A stretch of DNA of 64,000 nucleotides from Kitasatospora sp. MMS16-BH015. GTDB taxonomy: Bacteria > Actinomycetota > Actinomycetes > Streptomycetales > Streptomycetaceae. The stretch is taken from contig NZ_CP025394.1 of the NCBI RefSeq assembly GCF_002943525.1, positions 7,517,001-7,581,000 on the forward strand, given 5' to 3'. A model generated the notes under the pieces. That model had not been told where the DNA came from. It ran no database searches and worked only from the letters and a program-made list of their open reading frames with translations. The translations under genes were made by a program, and so were the position numbers. Shown in pieces: positions 52,955-61,183 of this stretch (position 1 is the first letter of the stretch; each line of letters opens with the position of its first letter).

Positions 52955-53587
52955 GTGGCCCGACCGCGCACCCCGCTGCTGAGCCGCGAGCGCATCGTGG
53001 CGGCGGCCCTCGTCCTGGTCGACACCGAGGGCCTGGCCGCGCTCTCCACCCGGCGCCTCGCCGCCGGGCTCTCGGTCAGCGGCCCCTCGCTCTACAACCA
53101 CTTCGCCACCAAGGACGAGCTGCTCGACGCCGTGGTGGACAGCGTGATGGGCGAGGTCGACCTGTCGATGTTCGGCCCCGGCGCCGAGTGGCGCGCCGCG
53201 CTGCGCGACTGGGCCCGCTCCTACCGCGCCGCGCTGGCCGCCCACCCCAACATCGTCCCGGTGCTCGCCCAGGGCCCGGGACGGCGGCCCAACGCGCTGC
53301 GCCTGGCCGACGCCGTCTACGGCTGCCTCACCGCCGCCGGCTGGCCGCGCGGCCAGGCCACCAGGATCGGCGCCCTGATGCGGTACTTCATCACCGGCTC
53401 CGCCCTGGCCTCGTTCGCCGCCGGCTTCCCCGAGGACGCCCAGCTCTACACCGCCGACTACCCCCACCTCACCGAGGCCCACCGCCTGGCCGAACACCAC
53501 CGCACCATCGACGAGGGCGCCTTCGAAACCGGCCTGACGGCCCTCCTCGACGGCCTGGCCCTGCGCTACGAGGCCCTGGAACGGTGA
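52955..53587 (+). CDS. TetR family regulator of the adjacent degradation genes
   Basis: 210 residues from GTG 52955 (GAGGAGGG upstream). HTH at about 10-55: RERIVAAALVLVDTEG, LSTRRLAAGLSVSGPSLYNHFATKDEL. The C-terminal domain has the length and the FAAGFPED-type end of acyl-CoA- or TetR_C-type regulators. It diverges from the acyl-CoA dehydrogenase operon and probably represses it, sensing an acyl-CoA or related metabolite (inference). Confidence 0.88.
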   Translation: MARPRTPLLSRERIVAAALVLVDTEGLAALSTRRLAAGLSVSGPSLYNHFATKDELLDAVVDSVMGEVDLSMFGPGAEWRAALRDWARSYRAALAAHPNIVPVLAQGPGRRPNALRLADAVYGCLTAAGWPRGQATRIGALMRYFITGSALASFAAGFPEDAQLYTADYPHLTEAHRLAEHHRTIDEGAFETGLTALLDGLALRYEALER

Positions 53588-53589
53588 GC

Positions 53590-53754
53590 TCAGCTCCGGC
53601 GCCCCAGCAGGAGCGCCAGGGTGCGGCGGGCCTCCTGACGGGCGGGGGTGCGGGCGGCGACGGTGGTCAGCGCGAGGACCGTGACGGTGGCGAGGTAGCC
53701 GGAGGCCGCGACGGTGGTGGCCAGCAGGCCGGGGTCGAGCGGGGAGGTGGGCAT
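53590..53754 (-). CDS. Small membrane protein (54 residues)
   Basis: 54 residues: short N-terminus, one membrane helix (LLATTVAASGYLATVTVLALTTVAA) and a basic tail RTPARQEARRTL. AAGGA precedes the ATG. It is the last gene of the sigma-factor group, 47 bases after the TPR-like gene. No family recognised. Confidence 0.55.
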   Translation of the reverse strand: MPTSPLDPGLLATTVAASGYLATVTVLALTTVAARTPARQEARRTLALLLGRRS

Positions 53755-53801
53755 CGGACTGGTCCTTTCGGGAGGGGGAGGGGAACGGCTGGCTGGGTGG
53801 G

Positions 53802-54533
53802 TCAGTTGGAGATGAGGACCTGCATGCTGTCGGCGATGTCCCCGTTCTCCGGCTCGGGCGGGAGGCTGAAGCAGCCGACCGTCTCGTCGCGCAGCACCCG
53901 CCGCGCGCCGAGCGGCCCTTGCAGCGCCTTCTCGCGCAGGGCCCGGCCGGGAGGGACCGCCCGCTCGCCGGCCTGGACGTACTGGCAGAGCCACTCGGCG
54001 TCGGCGAAGTAACCCGGCAGCGCGGGCAGCGACGGCGGGATCACGGTCGCCCGGTCGGCCTCGGCGTCGGACGGCTCGCTTCTCAGGCTCGTCGCCAGCT
54101 CGAAGTAGTGCTCGGCCTCGCGCAGTTCGCCCAGGCGGATGTGGTGGAGGTAGAGGCAGAACACCGCGTCGCGCTCGCCCGCGCCGGCCGCGAACTGGAA
54201 CCACCACTGCGCTTCCTGGGGCTGGTTGGTCAGGTGCAGTAAGCAGGCGAAGACCAGGCCGCCGCGCGGGTCGACCGCGGAGCTGTCCAGGCTCGCGAGC
54301 TGCTCGGCGGCCCCGGGGTCGCCGATGACCATCATCGCCAGCGAGCTCAGGTCCCGCTCCGCGTGGTCGTGGAAGTTCAGGCCGCTCCCGGTGTCGGCGC
54401 GCTGCTGGCGGGCCTGGTGCTCGGTCAGGCGCTCGGCCGCCCGCCGGCGCCCCAGCGCGAAGTCGTACCGGGGGCGCGGGGCGAGGGGGGTCGGGCGGGC
54501 TGCGGCGAGCAGGCGGTCGAGGTGCTCGGACAT
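53802..54533 (-). CDS. Helical repeat protein co-transcribed with a sigma factor
   Basis: 243 residues from ATG 54533, chosen because GGAG lies 8 bases upstream; a GTG at 54542 overlaps the sigma gene stop. Residues about 90-170 look like TPR/Sel1-type helical repeats (GLVFACLLHLTNQPQEAQWWFQFAAGAGERDAVFCLYLHHIRLGELREAEHYFELA). The C-terminus is ADSMQVLISN. No membrane segment or zinc site is visible, so a classical anti-sigma zinc fold is unlikely. It may regulate or assist the sigma factor encoded directly upstream. Confidence 0.6.
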   Translation of the reverse strand: MSEHLDRLLAAARPTPLAPRPRYDFALGRRRAAERLTEHQARQQRADTGSGLNFHDHAERDLSSLAMMVIGDPGAAEQLASLDSSAVDPRGGLVFACLLHLTNQPQEAQWWFQFAAGAGERDAVFCLYLHHIRLGELREAEHYFELATSLRSEPSDAEADRATVIPPSLPALPGYFADAEWLCQYVQAGERAVPPGRALREKALQGPLGARRVLRDETVGCFSLPPEPENGDIADSMQVLISN

Positions 54534-54538
54534 GGCGG

Positions 54539-55183
54539 TCACTCCTCGTCGGCCGTGGCAGGCCGGCCGTCGGCGGACGTGCGGGGCGGGTGCCCGGCGG
54601 TGCGGTCCCTGAGGACCCGCCGGGGCTTGAGCTGGGCGGCGAGGCGGGTCCGGGCCTGGGAGAGGAGCGAACGCACCGTGGCCTCCTCGACGCCCATCTC
54701 GGCGGCGATCGCGGAGTCGGTCATCTCCATCAGGTAGCGCATCACGACGACGTCGTACTTGGCGCCGGACAGGCTGCGGATCGCGGCACCGAGCGCCATG
54801 CCCTCCTCCAGGTGGTCGGCCGGGGTGAGCGTGTCGAGCATCTCCTCGACGATCTCCTTGGTGGCGGCGACCGAGAACGCCACCCGCTCGATGAGCTGGA
54901 GGTGCTCCTCCCGCCGGCTGCGCTCGGCCTCGACGACGTGGCGCATCAGGCGCCAGCAGTAGGCCGCGTAGCTGGGCTGGGCCAGAACGTGCTCCCAGCG
55001 GGTGGCGAGCCGGCTCAGGACGTCGTCGACGACGTCCTGAGCGAGGCCGGAATCGCCGAGGGCGAGCTCCGCGTACTCGAAGTACGGCTGACCGTGGCCC
55101 TCCAGGAAGGCCAGGAAGGTGGTGGGGAGCACGCTGGTGCCGGGGCGGATGCCCGCCGGGTCCAACGGGGCGGCGTCGTTCAC
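54539..55183 (-). CDS. ECF-type RNA polymerase sigma factor
   Basis: 214 residues from GTG 55183 (GGGGAGGAA 6 bases upstream). Region 2 is at about 40-85 (DVVDDVLSRLATRWEHVLAQPSYAAYCWRLMRHVVEAERSRREEH). Region 4 is at about 130-190 (GAKYDVVVMRYLMEMTDSAIAAEMGVEEATVRSLLSQARTRL), the sigma-70-like HTH. It directs transcription of an unknown regulon. It is translationally close to the helical-repeat gene downstream, a likely partner. The promoter is in the 338-base gap upstream. Confidence 0.85.
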   Translation of the reverse strand: MNDAAPLDPAGIRPGTSVLPTTFLAFLEGHGQPYFEYAELALGDSGLAQDVVDDVLSRLATRWEHVLAQPSYAAYCWRLMRHVVEAERSRREEHLQLIERVAFSVAATKEIVEEMLDTLTPADHLEEGMALGAAIRSLSGAKYDVVVMRYLMEMTDSAIAAEMGVEEATVRSLLSQARTRLAAQLKPRRVLRDRTAGHPPRTSADGRPATADEE

Positions 55184-55521
55184 CTATTCCTCCCCGAGGC
55201 CCGGTACGGTGCCGCGCGGGCGGCCGGGGGCGGGCAGTCCGGTCGTGAGGCCGGCCGGGCGGTGGAGGGGCCGGAGCAGTCCGGCAGGAAGGAAGGCGTT
55301 CACGGGGGGAGTCCTCGGATCGGGTGGCGGGGGCACGTGCAGCTGTGCGATCGGAGGACCGGATCGCACGTACGCATGAATCACACCCCACGAACCCGCC
55401 ACGTGTTCACGCCCCGAATGCAAAGAAATACGGATCGTGGAAGTCCATCTGACGGGGCGTCAGTGACGGCGAAGGGGGTGCGCGGCCCGGCCGCGCACCC
55501 CCTTCGCCGTAGACGGCCCGC
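55184..55521. other. Gap upstream of the sigma factor gene: promoter region plus terminator
   Basis: 338 bases without a confident gene. The stretch about 55370-55450 is AT-rich for this genome (CATGAATCACACC, GCAAAGAAATACGG) and is the probable promoter region of the sigma operon. CTGACG-GGG-CGTCAG (55449-55463) is a small palindrome. A large hairpin follows at 55466-55510. Confidence 0.5.
55466..55510. terminator. Long perfect hairpin terminator after the APH-like gene
   Basis: 22-base perfect arms (55466-55487 and 55489-55510) around a single base; a realistic hairpin keeps about 20 pairs with a 5-base loop. It starts 11 bases after the phosphotransferase stop (minus strand) and separates it from the sigma-factor operon. 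Confidence 0.85.
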
Positions 55522-56715
55522 TCAGCAGCGCAGGGCGCCGCGGAGCTCGGCGGCCGGGTCGCCCTCGTGGTATATCCGCTCGCTGGCCTCGATGTTGTCG
55601 AGGAACTCCTGGTAGCGGACGGCGTAGCCGATCCGCATCAGGGGGCGGGCCAGGGCGAGGGCACGCTCGGGGTCGCTGCCCGGGGCGGCCTTGCGCCAGG
55701 CGGCGCACCAGAGGTCGCGGACCTCGGCCCAGCGCTCGGGGGAGAGGAAGGGGGCCGGGCGCAGGCCGTCGAAGGCCGGGTGGCCGATGCAGGCGTCGGA
55801 GAAGTCGACCACCACGGTGCCGTGGCCGTCGGAGCGCCAGTTGCCGGGGTGGAAGTCGCCGTGCAGCACGGTGGTGGGCAGGCCGCAGTCGGTCAACTCC
55901 TCCGCCAGCGCCGGGAGTCCGTCGACCAGCTGTCGGGCGGCGGCCAACTCCTCCGGGGTGAGGCCGAGTTCGCGCTCAAGCAGGGCGCTGGCCTGCTCGG
56001 CCAGCCGCTCCGGGGTGCGCACCGGCAGCCCGGCCCGCTGCGCGGCCTGCTCGGCGGTGGCGGCGAGCGCGGCCTGGGCGGTCACCCAGCGCTCGATCAC
56101 CGGCAGCATGGTGTTCTCCGGCAGGCCCCAGCAGTCCTCGCCGGGCACGTGGTCGAGCAGCACCCGGCGGAGCTCGGAGTCGGCGCCGAGCAGGCCGGGC
56201 ACCAGGCCCGGGTCCACCGCGCCGAACAGCTCGATCACCCCGGCCTCGCAGGCGCCGAACGGCGGGGTGTGCTTGAGCCAGGCGGGCCCGGCGGCGGTCG
56301 GCAGGCGGAAGATGCCGGAGAGGTTCCAGGTCTTGATCTGCTCCGCCGGGCCGGTCAACGGCCGGCCGGCCGCCGCCAGCTCCCGCTCGGCCCAGCCGAG
56401 CGAGTCGCGCAGGCCCTCGGCGGTGGCCCAGTCGGCCCGGTGCAGCGGGTCGCCCAGCTCGCGGGCGGTGGGCGCCAGGGCGGCGGCGGGCCGGCGGACC
56501 GCCTCGACCTGGTAGGTGACGTGGCCGTCCTGCCCGCCCGCGCCGCCCTCGACCGAGACCAGGCGCAGCACGAGCACCGGCACCCCGAGCTCCGCCTCGA
56601 CGGCCCGGCTCACCGGGCCGACGTCCTGCCAGCGCCGGGTCTCCACCGGGAAGGGCCCGAACTCGCCGAGGACATCGCCCTCGTGCGTCACCACTGCGGT
56701 CACCGTACGGTTCAT
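55522..56715 (-). CDS. Aminoglycoside-phosphotransferase-fold kinase with N-terminal NUDIX-like extension
   Basis: 397 residues from ATG 56715. The C-terminal two-thirds has the APH/choline-kinase core: VLHGDFHPGNWRSDGHGTVVVDFSDACIGHPAFD contains the Brenner motif (HGDxxxxN) and the DFD-type metal site. The first 120 residues (VTAVVTHEGDVLGEFGPFPVETRRWQDV) are beta-rich and look NUDIX-like; this part is a weak guess. The APH fold phosphorylates small hydroxyl compounds, including antibiotics, sugars and choline. Substrate unknown; a resistance role is not shown. Confidence 0.8.
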   Translation of the reverse strand: MNRTVTAVVTHEGDVLGEFGPFPVETRRWQDVGPVSRAVEAELGVPVLVLRLVSVEGGAGGQDGHVTYQVEAVRRPAAALAPTARELGDPLHRADWATAEGLRDSLGWAERELAAAGRPLTGPAEQIKTWNLSGIFRLPTAAGPAWLKHTPPFGACEAGVIELFGAVDPGLVPGLLGADSELRRVLLDHVPGEDCWGLPENTMLPVIERWVTAQAALAATAEQAAQRAGLPVRTPERLAEQASALLERELGLTPEELAAARQLVDGLPALAEELTDCGLPTTVLHGDFHPGNWRSDGHGTVVVDFSDACIGHPAFDGLRPAPFLSPERWAEVRDLWCAAWRKAAPGSDPERALALARPLMRIGYAVRYQEFLDNIEASERIYHEGDPAAELRGALRC

Positions 56716-56779
56716 CTCAAGATCCACTGGCGCATTGTCAGGGCAGCGGTGCTCGAACGCCAGTGAATATTCCGGGAGC

Positions 56780-57991
56780 TCAGCCGGTGCGGGGCAGGAA
56801 GGCGGGTCGCAGCTCGGGATCCACCGGGTCGTAGTAGCGGTGGTAGACCGGGGTCAGGCCGCCGGAGACCGGGGGCACGATCCAGCTCCAGTCGGCCGGG
56901 GTGGGCCGGCCGAGCCGGGCCTCCTGGGCGATGTGGCGCAGGAAGCGGTCGGATTCGGTGTGGTGGTCGGCCATCGTGACGCCCGCCTCCTGGAAGGAGT
57001 GCAGCACGGCCAGATTGAGCTCGATCAGCGCCCGGTCCCGCCAGAGGGTGCGCTCGCTGCTGGTGTCCAGCCCCAAGTGCTCGGCGATGACCGGCAGTTG
57101 GTCGTAGCGGTCGGCGTCGGCCAGATTGCGGGCGCCGATCTCGGTGCCCATGTACCAGCCGTTGAACGGGGCCGCCGGGTACCGCACCCCGCCGATCTCC
57201 AGCACCATGTCGCTGATCGCGGGCACCGCGTACCAGCGCAGGCCCAGCTCGGCGAACCAGGCGTGCTCGGGGTGGCGCAGCTCCACCTCGAGGGTGGTGT
57301 CCTCGGGCAACTCGTACCAGCGGGGGCGGAGTTCGCCCCGGCCGGTGACCAGCAACGGCAGCACCTCGAACGGCTCCTGGCCGCCCTTCCAGCCCAAATC
57401 GCGGGCCAGGTCGGTCAGTTCGGCGGTGGCCGGGTCGCCGATCCGGCCACCGTCCGGCTGCCGGTGGCCCGCGTAGCGGATCAGCTGCGGGTTCTCGATC
57501 CGGGGGCCGGGCCCGTCCGGGCCGTCCGGGGCGAAGACGGAGACCACCGGGCGGATCCGGCCCCCGTTGCCGGCCAGGCGCAGGTGCTCGAAGCACTCCC
57601 GGGCGATCTCCTCCGGCCCGTCCAGGTGCCGCAGGTCGCGGACCACCAGGCTGCGCCAGTAGAGCCGCCCGATGCAGCGGGCGGCGTTGCGCCAGGCCAC
57701 CCGGGCGCCGAAGGCCAGCTCCTGAGGGGTGTGCCGGTAGCTGCCGGTCCGTTCGATCTCCGCGAGCACCTGGCGCACCCGCACCGCCTCGTCCCCGGCG
57801 GCCGGCTGCTCCCGGTGGTACTGCCGCACGAAGGCCACGGCTTGCCCGACCAGCGAACCCGCTTCGGGTTCGACCACCGCTGCGACCGGCCCTGCTGCGA
57901 CCGGCCCCGGCTCGACCACCGCCGGGGGCTGAGGCGCGTGCGGGCAGCCCCGGGCCGCCGACCGTCCGGCGCGTATCCGACTGAAGATCAA
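56780..57991 (-). CDS. nos: Nitric oxide synthase oxygenase domain
   Basis: 403 residues if started at TTG 57991 (GGAGGGG 9 bases upstream); the frame stays open to 58060 and the start is uncertain. AWRNAARCIGRLYWRSL carries the haem-ligand Cys (Cys106). RYPAAPFNGWYMGTEIGARNLADADRYD contains the arginine-binding Glu, and ADWSWIVPPVSGGLTPVYHRYY is the C-terminal pterin/haem edge of NOS. There is no reductase domain, as in other bacterial NOS. The enzyme makes NO and citrulline from arginine. It lies 114 bases after egtD on the same strand. No P450 or nitration gene is adjacent. Confidence 0.92.
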   Translation of the reverse strand: MIFSRIRAGRSAARGCPHAPQPPAVVEPGPVAAGPVAAVVEPEAGSLVGQAVAFVRQYHREQPAAGDEAVRVRQVLAEIERTGSYRHTPQELAFGARVAWRNAARCIGRLYWRSLVVRDLRHLDGPEEIARECFEHLRLAGNGGRIRPVVSVFAPDGPDGPGPRIENPQLIRYAGHRQPDGGRIGDPATAELTDLARDLGWKGGQEPFEVLPLLVTGRGELRPRWYELPEDTTLEVELRHPEHAWFAELGLRWYAVPAISDMVLEIGGVRYPAAPFNGWYMGTEIGARNLADADRYDQLPVIAEHLGLDTSSERTLWRDRALIELNLAVLHSFQEAGVTMADHHTESDRFLRHIAQEARLGRPTPADWSWIVPPVSGGLTPVYHRYYDPVDPELRPAFLPRTG

Positions 57992-58105
57992 GGAATCACC
58001 CCTCCCGCACCCATGAGTACCGGAGGTGGTGACCCCTGCGCACGGAGTGACCGATTCCACCCCGCCCGCCGAAGATCGGGGCTACAGTGCCCCCGTCGGC
58101 AGCGC

Positions 58106-59080
58106 CTACACCGGCTCGGCCAGCGAGAGGCCGAATCGTCCTTCCCGGTCGGTCCACCACTGGGTGAGCCGCAGGCCGGCGGCGGCCAGCTCCTCGGCCA
58201 CCCGCTCGCGGCGGAACTTGGCGGAGACCTCGGTGCGCAGCTCCTCGCCCGCCGCGAACTCCACGGTCAGGCCCAGCTCCTGGATCCGCACGGTGGTGGC
58301 CGCCACGGCCCGCAGCCGCATCTCGATCCACTCCTGCTCGGCGTCCCAGAGCGCGTGGTGCTCGAAGCCGTCGGCGGGGAAGTCGGCCCGCAGTTCGCGG
58401 TTGAGCACCTGGAGCACGTTCTTGTTGAACTCCGCCGTCACCCCGGCCGCGTCGTCGTACGCGGCGACCAGCACAGCCGGGTCCTTGACCAGGTCGGTGC
58501 CGAGCAGCAGGGCGTCGCCGGGGGCGAGGCCGGCCCGCAGGGAGCTGAGGAACTCGGCCCGCTCGGCGGGCAGCAGGTTGCCCAGGGTGCCGCCGAGGAA
58601 GGCCACCAGGCGGGGGGCGGGGGAGTCGGCGGAGAAGCCGAGGCCCTGGGTGAAGTCGGAGACCACGGCGCGCACCGCGAGGTCGGGGTACTCGGTGGTG
58701 AGGGCCTTGCCCGCGCCCTCCAGGGCGCTCTCGCTGACGTCCACCGGCACGTACTCGCCCAGGGTGCCGAGCGAGCGCAGCGCGTCCAGCAGCAGCCGGG
58801 TCTTCTCAGAGGAGCCCGAGCCGAGCTCGACCAGGGTGCGGGCCTTGGTGAGGGCGGCGATCTCACCGGCCCGGGCGGTGAGGATCTCCCGCTCGGCCCG
58901 GGTCGGGTAGTACTCGGGCAGCCGGGTGATCTCCTCGAACAGCTCGCTGCCCCGGGCGTCGTAGAACCATTTGGGCGGCAGCCACTTGGGGCTGGCCGTC
59001 AGACCGTGCCGTACGTCGTGGCGCAGGGCGTGGCTGAAGTAGTCGGCGGGCAGCAGCCGGCTGAGGTCGAACTGGCTCAC
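58106..59080 (-). CDS. egtD: L-histidine N-alpha-methyltransferase EgtD
   Basis: 324 residues from GTG 59080 (GAGAGGA upstream). Motifs: RHDVRHGLTASPKWLPPKWFYDARGSELFEEITRLPEYYPTR, the SAM-binding TLVELGSGSSEKTRLLLDAL and LGTDLVKDPAVLVAAYDDAAGVTAEFNKNVLQVLNREL. This is the EgtD/DUF2260 family, about the usual 320 residues. It trimethylates histidine to hercynine, the first step of ergothioneine synthesis. Follows egtC by 25 bases. Confidence 0.95.
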   Translation of the reverse strand: MSQFDLSRLLPADYFSHALRHDVRHGLTASPKWLPPKWFYDARGSELFEEITRLPEYYPTRAEREILTARAGEIAALTKARTLVELGSGSSEKTRLLLDALRSLGTLGEYVPVDVSESALEGAGKALTTEYPDLAVRAVVSDFTQGLGFSADSPAPRLVAFLGGTLGNLLPAERAEFLSSLRAGLAPGDALLLGTDLVKDPAVLVAAYDDAAGVTAEFNKNVLQVLNRELRADFPADGFEHHALWDAEQEWIEMRLRAVAATTVRIQELGLTVEFAAGEELRTEVSAKFRRERVAEELAAAGLRLTQWWTDREGRFGLSLAEPV

Positions 59081-59105
59081 GGGAGGTGGTCCTCTCAGAA
59101 AACGG

Positions 59106-59849
59106 TCAGGGCAGCAGCGTGCGGACGGTCTGCCGCTCGGCGGTGGCCAGCAGCAGGCTGCGGTCGGGCAGGTGGCGCCAGCCGGGGGCGTCGTCGCTCG
59201 GTTCGGAGGCGACGACCAGGCCCGGGCCGGGCTCGGCGCGGTAGCAGAGGGTGTCGCCCCAGGCGGTGGCGGCGATCGAACTGCCGTCGATGAGCAGCAG
59301 GTTGAGCCGGGCGTCGGTGTGCTTGGCGATCTCGGCGCAGACCTCCGCCAGCGCCTCGCCGGGCCCGGCCCCGGCCCGCAGCCGGTGGTGCACCAGGCCC
59401 CAGACCAGGGCCGAGTCGGTGCGGGCGGGCAGGTCGAGCAGCTCGGCCGGCGGTAGACCGGCGGCCAGCGCGCCGAGCCGCTCGGGCCAGCCGGGCAGCA
59501 CGCCGTTGTGGCTGAACAGCCAGCGGCCGGCGGTGAACGGCGCCACCGCCGCCTCGCCCGCCGCGCAGCCGGCGGTGGCCGAGCGGACGTGGCCCAGCAG
59601 GGCCCGGGTGCGCACCACCCGGGCCAGGTCGGCGAAGTTCTCGTCGGCCCAGAGCGGCCCGGCCCGCCGGTACCGGGCGGGCAGCTCCGCGCCGTCGGCG
59701 TACCACCCCACCCCGAAGCCGTCCACGTTGACGGTGCCGTACTGCTGGAGCCGGGGCGCCCAGGCCTGCCGCCCGAGCCCGTACGGCGGCTCGACCAGCA
59801 TCTCGCCAAGCGTCACCTCGGGCCCAAGATAAGCGAGATGACGGCACAT
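59106..59849 (-). CDS. egtC: Gamma-glutamyl hercynylcysteine S-oxide hydrolase EgtC
   Basis: 247 residues. The mature N-terminus MCRHLAYLGPEVTL has the class II glutamine-amidotransferase nucleophile Cys2. DGFGVGWYAD, LLGHVRSATAG and LFSHNGVLPGW supply the glutaminase pocket. EgtC removes glutamate from gamma-glutamyl hercynylcysteine sulfoxide. The ATG overlaps the egtB stop (TGATG), so expression is coupled. Confidence 0.94.
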   Translation of the reverse strand: MCRHLAYLGPEVTLGEMLVEPPYGLGRQAWAPRLQQYGTVNVDGFGVGWYADGAELPARYRRAGPLWADENFADLARVVRTRALLGHVRSATAGCAAGEAAVAPFTAGRWLFSHNGVLPGWPERLGALAAGLPPAELLDLPARTDSALVWGLVHHRLRAGAGPGEALAEVCAEIAKHTDARLNLLLIDGSSIAATAWGDTLCYRAEPGPGLVVASEPSDDAPGWRHLPDRSLLLATAERQTVRTLLP

Positions 59850-61183
59850 CAGCTCGGCTCCGCGTCGCGCGCGGTGCGGAAGCCGGCGAAGATCTGGCGC
59901 CGGATCGGGTAGTCCCAGTTCCGGAAGGTGCCCCGGCAGGCCACCGGTGCCACGGCGAAGCAGCCGCCGCGCAGCACCTTGTACTCGGGGCCGAAGAACA
60001 CCTCGGAGTACTCCCGGTACGGCCAGGCCCGGAAGCCCGGGTACGGCAGGAAGTCGCTGGCCGTCCACTCCCAGACGTCGCCGATCAACTGCCGGGCGCC
60101 GTACGGGGACTGGCCCTCGGGGTAGCTGCCGACCGGGGCCGGCTGGAGGTGGCGCTGGTCGAGGTTGGCGTGGTGCTCGGCGGGCGGCTGGTCGCCCCAG
60201 GGGTAGCGGCGGGAGCGGCCGGTGGCCGGGTCGTGCCGGGCGGCCTTCTCCCACTCCTGCTCGGTGGGCAGCCGGCGCCCGGCCCAGCGGGCGTACGCCT
60301 CGGCCTCGTACCAACTCACGTGCAGCACCGGCTCCTCGGCGGGCACCGGCTCGACGGTGCCGAACCGGCGGCGCAGCCACTCGCCGCCGTCGTGGTGCCA
60401 GTACAGCGGCGCGGTGAGGCCGGCCTGCTGCCGGTGGGCCCAGCCCTGCGGGCTCCACCAGCGCTGCTCCTGGTAGCCGCCGTCGGCGATGAACCGCTGG
60501 TAGGCGCCGTTGCTGACCGGCGCGGTGTCCAGCCAGTAGGCCGGCAGGTCGACCCGGTGGGCCGGGCGCTCGTTGTCCAGCGCCCAGGGCTCGGTGTCGG
60601 TGCCCATGGTGAACGGGCCCGCAGGCACCAGGACTTCGGCGGGCAGCTGCTCGAGGTGGGCGGGCGGGGCGGGGGCGACCAGGGCGGCCGGGCCCTGGCG
60701 GAGCTGGTGGGTGATCAGCATGGTCTCGTCGTGCTGCTGCTCGTGCTGGGCGATCATGCCGAAGGCGAAGCCGGCCGCCAGCAGCGGGCTGCCCTCCAGC
60801 GGGCTGGCGCCGAGCAGGTCGATCACCCGGCCGCGCACCTCGTGCGCGTAGGCGCGGGCCTCGGCGGGCGGCAGCAGCGGCAGGCTGGGGCGCTCGGCCC
60901 GGGGGTGCTCGAAGGCGTCGTAGAGCGGGTCGATCTCGGGGTGCATCGGGTCGCGGCCGCCGATGTTGCGCAGCAGCCAGAGCTCCTCCTGGTTGCCGAT
61001 GTGCGCCAGGTCCCAGACCAGCGGCGACATCAACGGCGAGTGCTGGGCGGTGAGGTCGCGGTCGTCCACGCAGTCGGTGAGCGCGGCGGTGCGGGCCCGG
61101 GCGGCCAGCAGCTCGTCGGCGATCCGCTCGCGCAGCTGCTCCGGGCCGAGGTCGGCGTGGACGGGGCCGAGGGTGTCGGTCAT
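59849..61183 (-). CDS. egtB: Hercynine oxygenase / sulfoxide synthase EgtB
   Basis: 444 residues. N-terminal DinB-like domain with iron-ligand histidines in VWDLAHIGNQEELW and MIAQHEQQHDETM. C-terminal formylglycine-generating-enzyme-like domain: VPAGPFTMGTDTEPWALDNERPAHRV, VSWYEAEAYARWAGRRLPTEQEWEKAAR, GDVWEWTASDFLPYPGF and VLRGGCFAVAP. It joins gamma-glutamylcysteine and hercynine with oxygen. ATG overlaps the egtA stop (ATGA). Confidence 0.95.
   Translation of the reverse strand: MTDTLGPVHADLGPEQLRERIADELLAARARTAALTDCVDDRDLTAQHSPLMSPLVWDLAHIGNQEELWLLRNIGGRDPMHPEIDPLYDAFEHPRAERPSLPLLPPAEARAYAHEVRGRVIDLLGASPLEGSPLLAAGFAFGMIAQHEQQHDETMLITHQLRQGPAALVAPAPPAHLEQLPAEVLVPAGPFTMGTDTEPWALDNERPAHRVDLPAYWLDTAPVSNGAYQRFIADGGYQEQRWWSPQGWAHRQQAGLTAPLYWHHDGGEWLRRRFGTVEPVPAEEPVLHVSWYEAEAYARWAGRRLPTEQEWEKAARHDPATGRSRRYPWGDQPPAEHHANLDQRHLQPAPVGSYPEGQSPYGARQLIGDVWEWTASDFLPYPGFRAWPYREYSEVFFGPEYKVLRGGCFAVAPVACRGTFRNWDYPIRRQIFAGFRTARDAEPS

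Noticed and set aside
53802..54533. Helical-repeat protein as a classical zinc-binding anti-sigma factor
   Set aside because: No HxxxCxxC motif and no membrane segment are visible.
55184..55303. Possible 39-residue leader ORF directly before the sigma factor
   Set aside because: GTG start with no ribosome site, and the peptide is Pro/Gly/Leu-rich like random high-GC frames; its stop merely abuts the sigma gene start.
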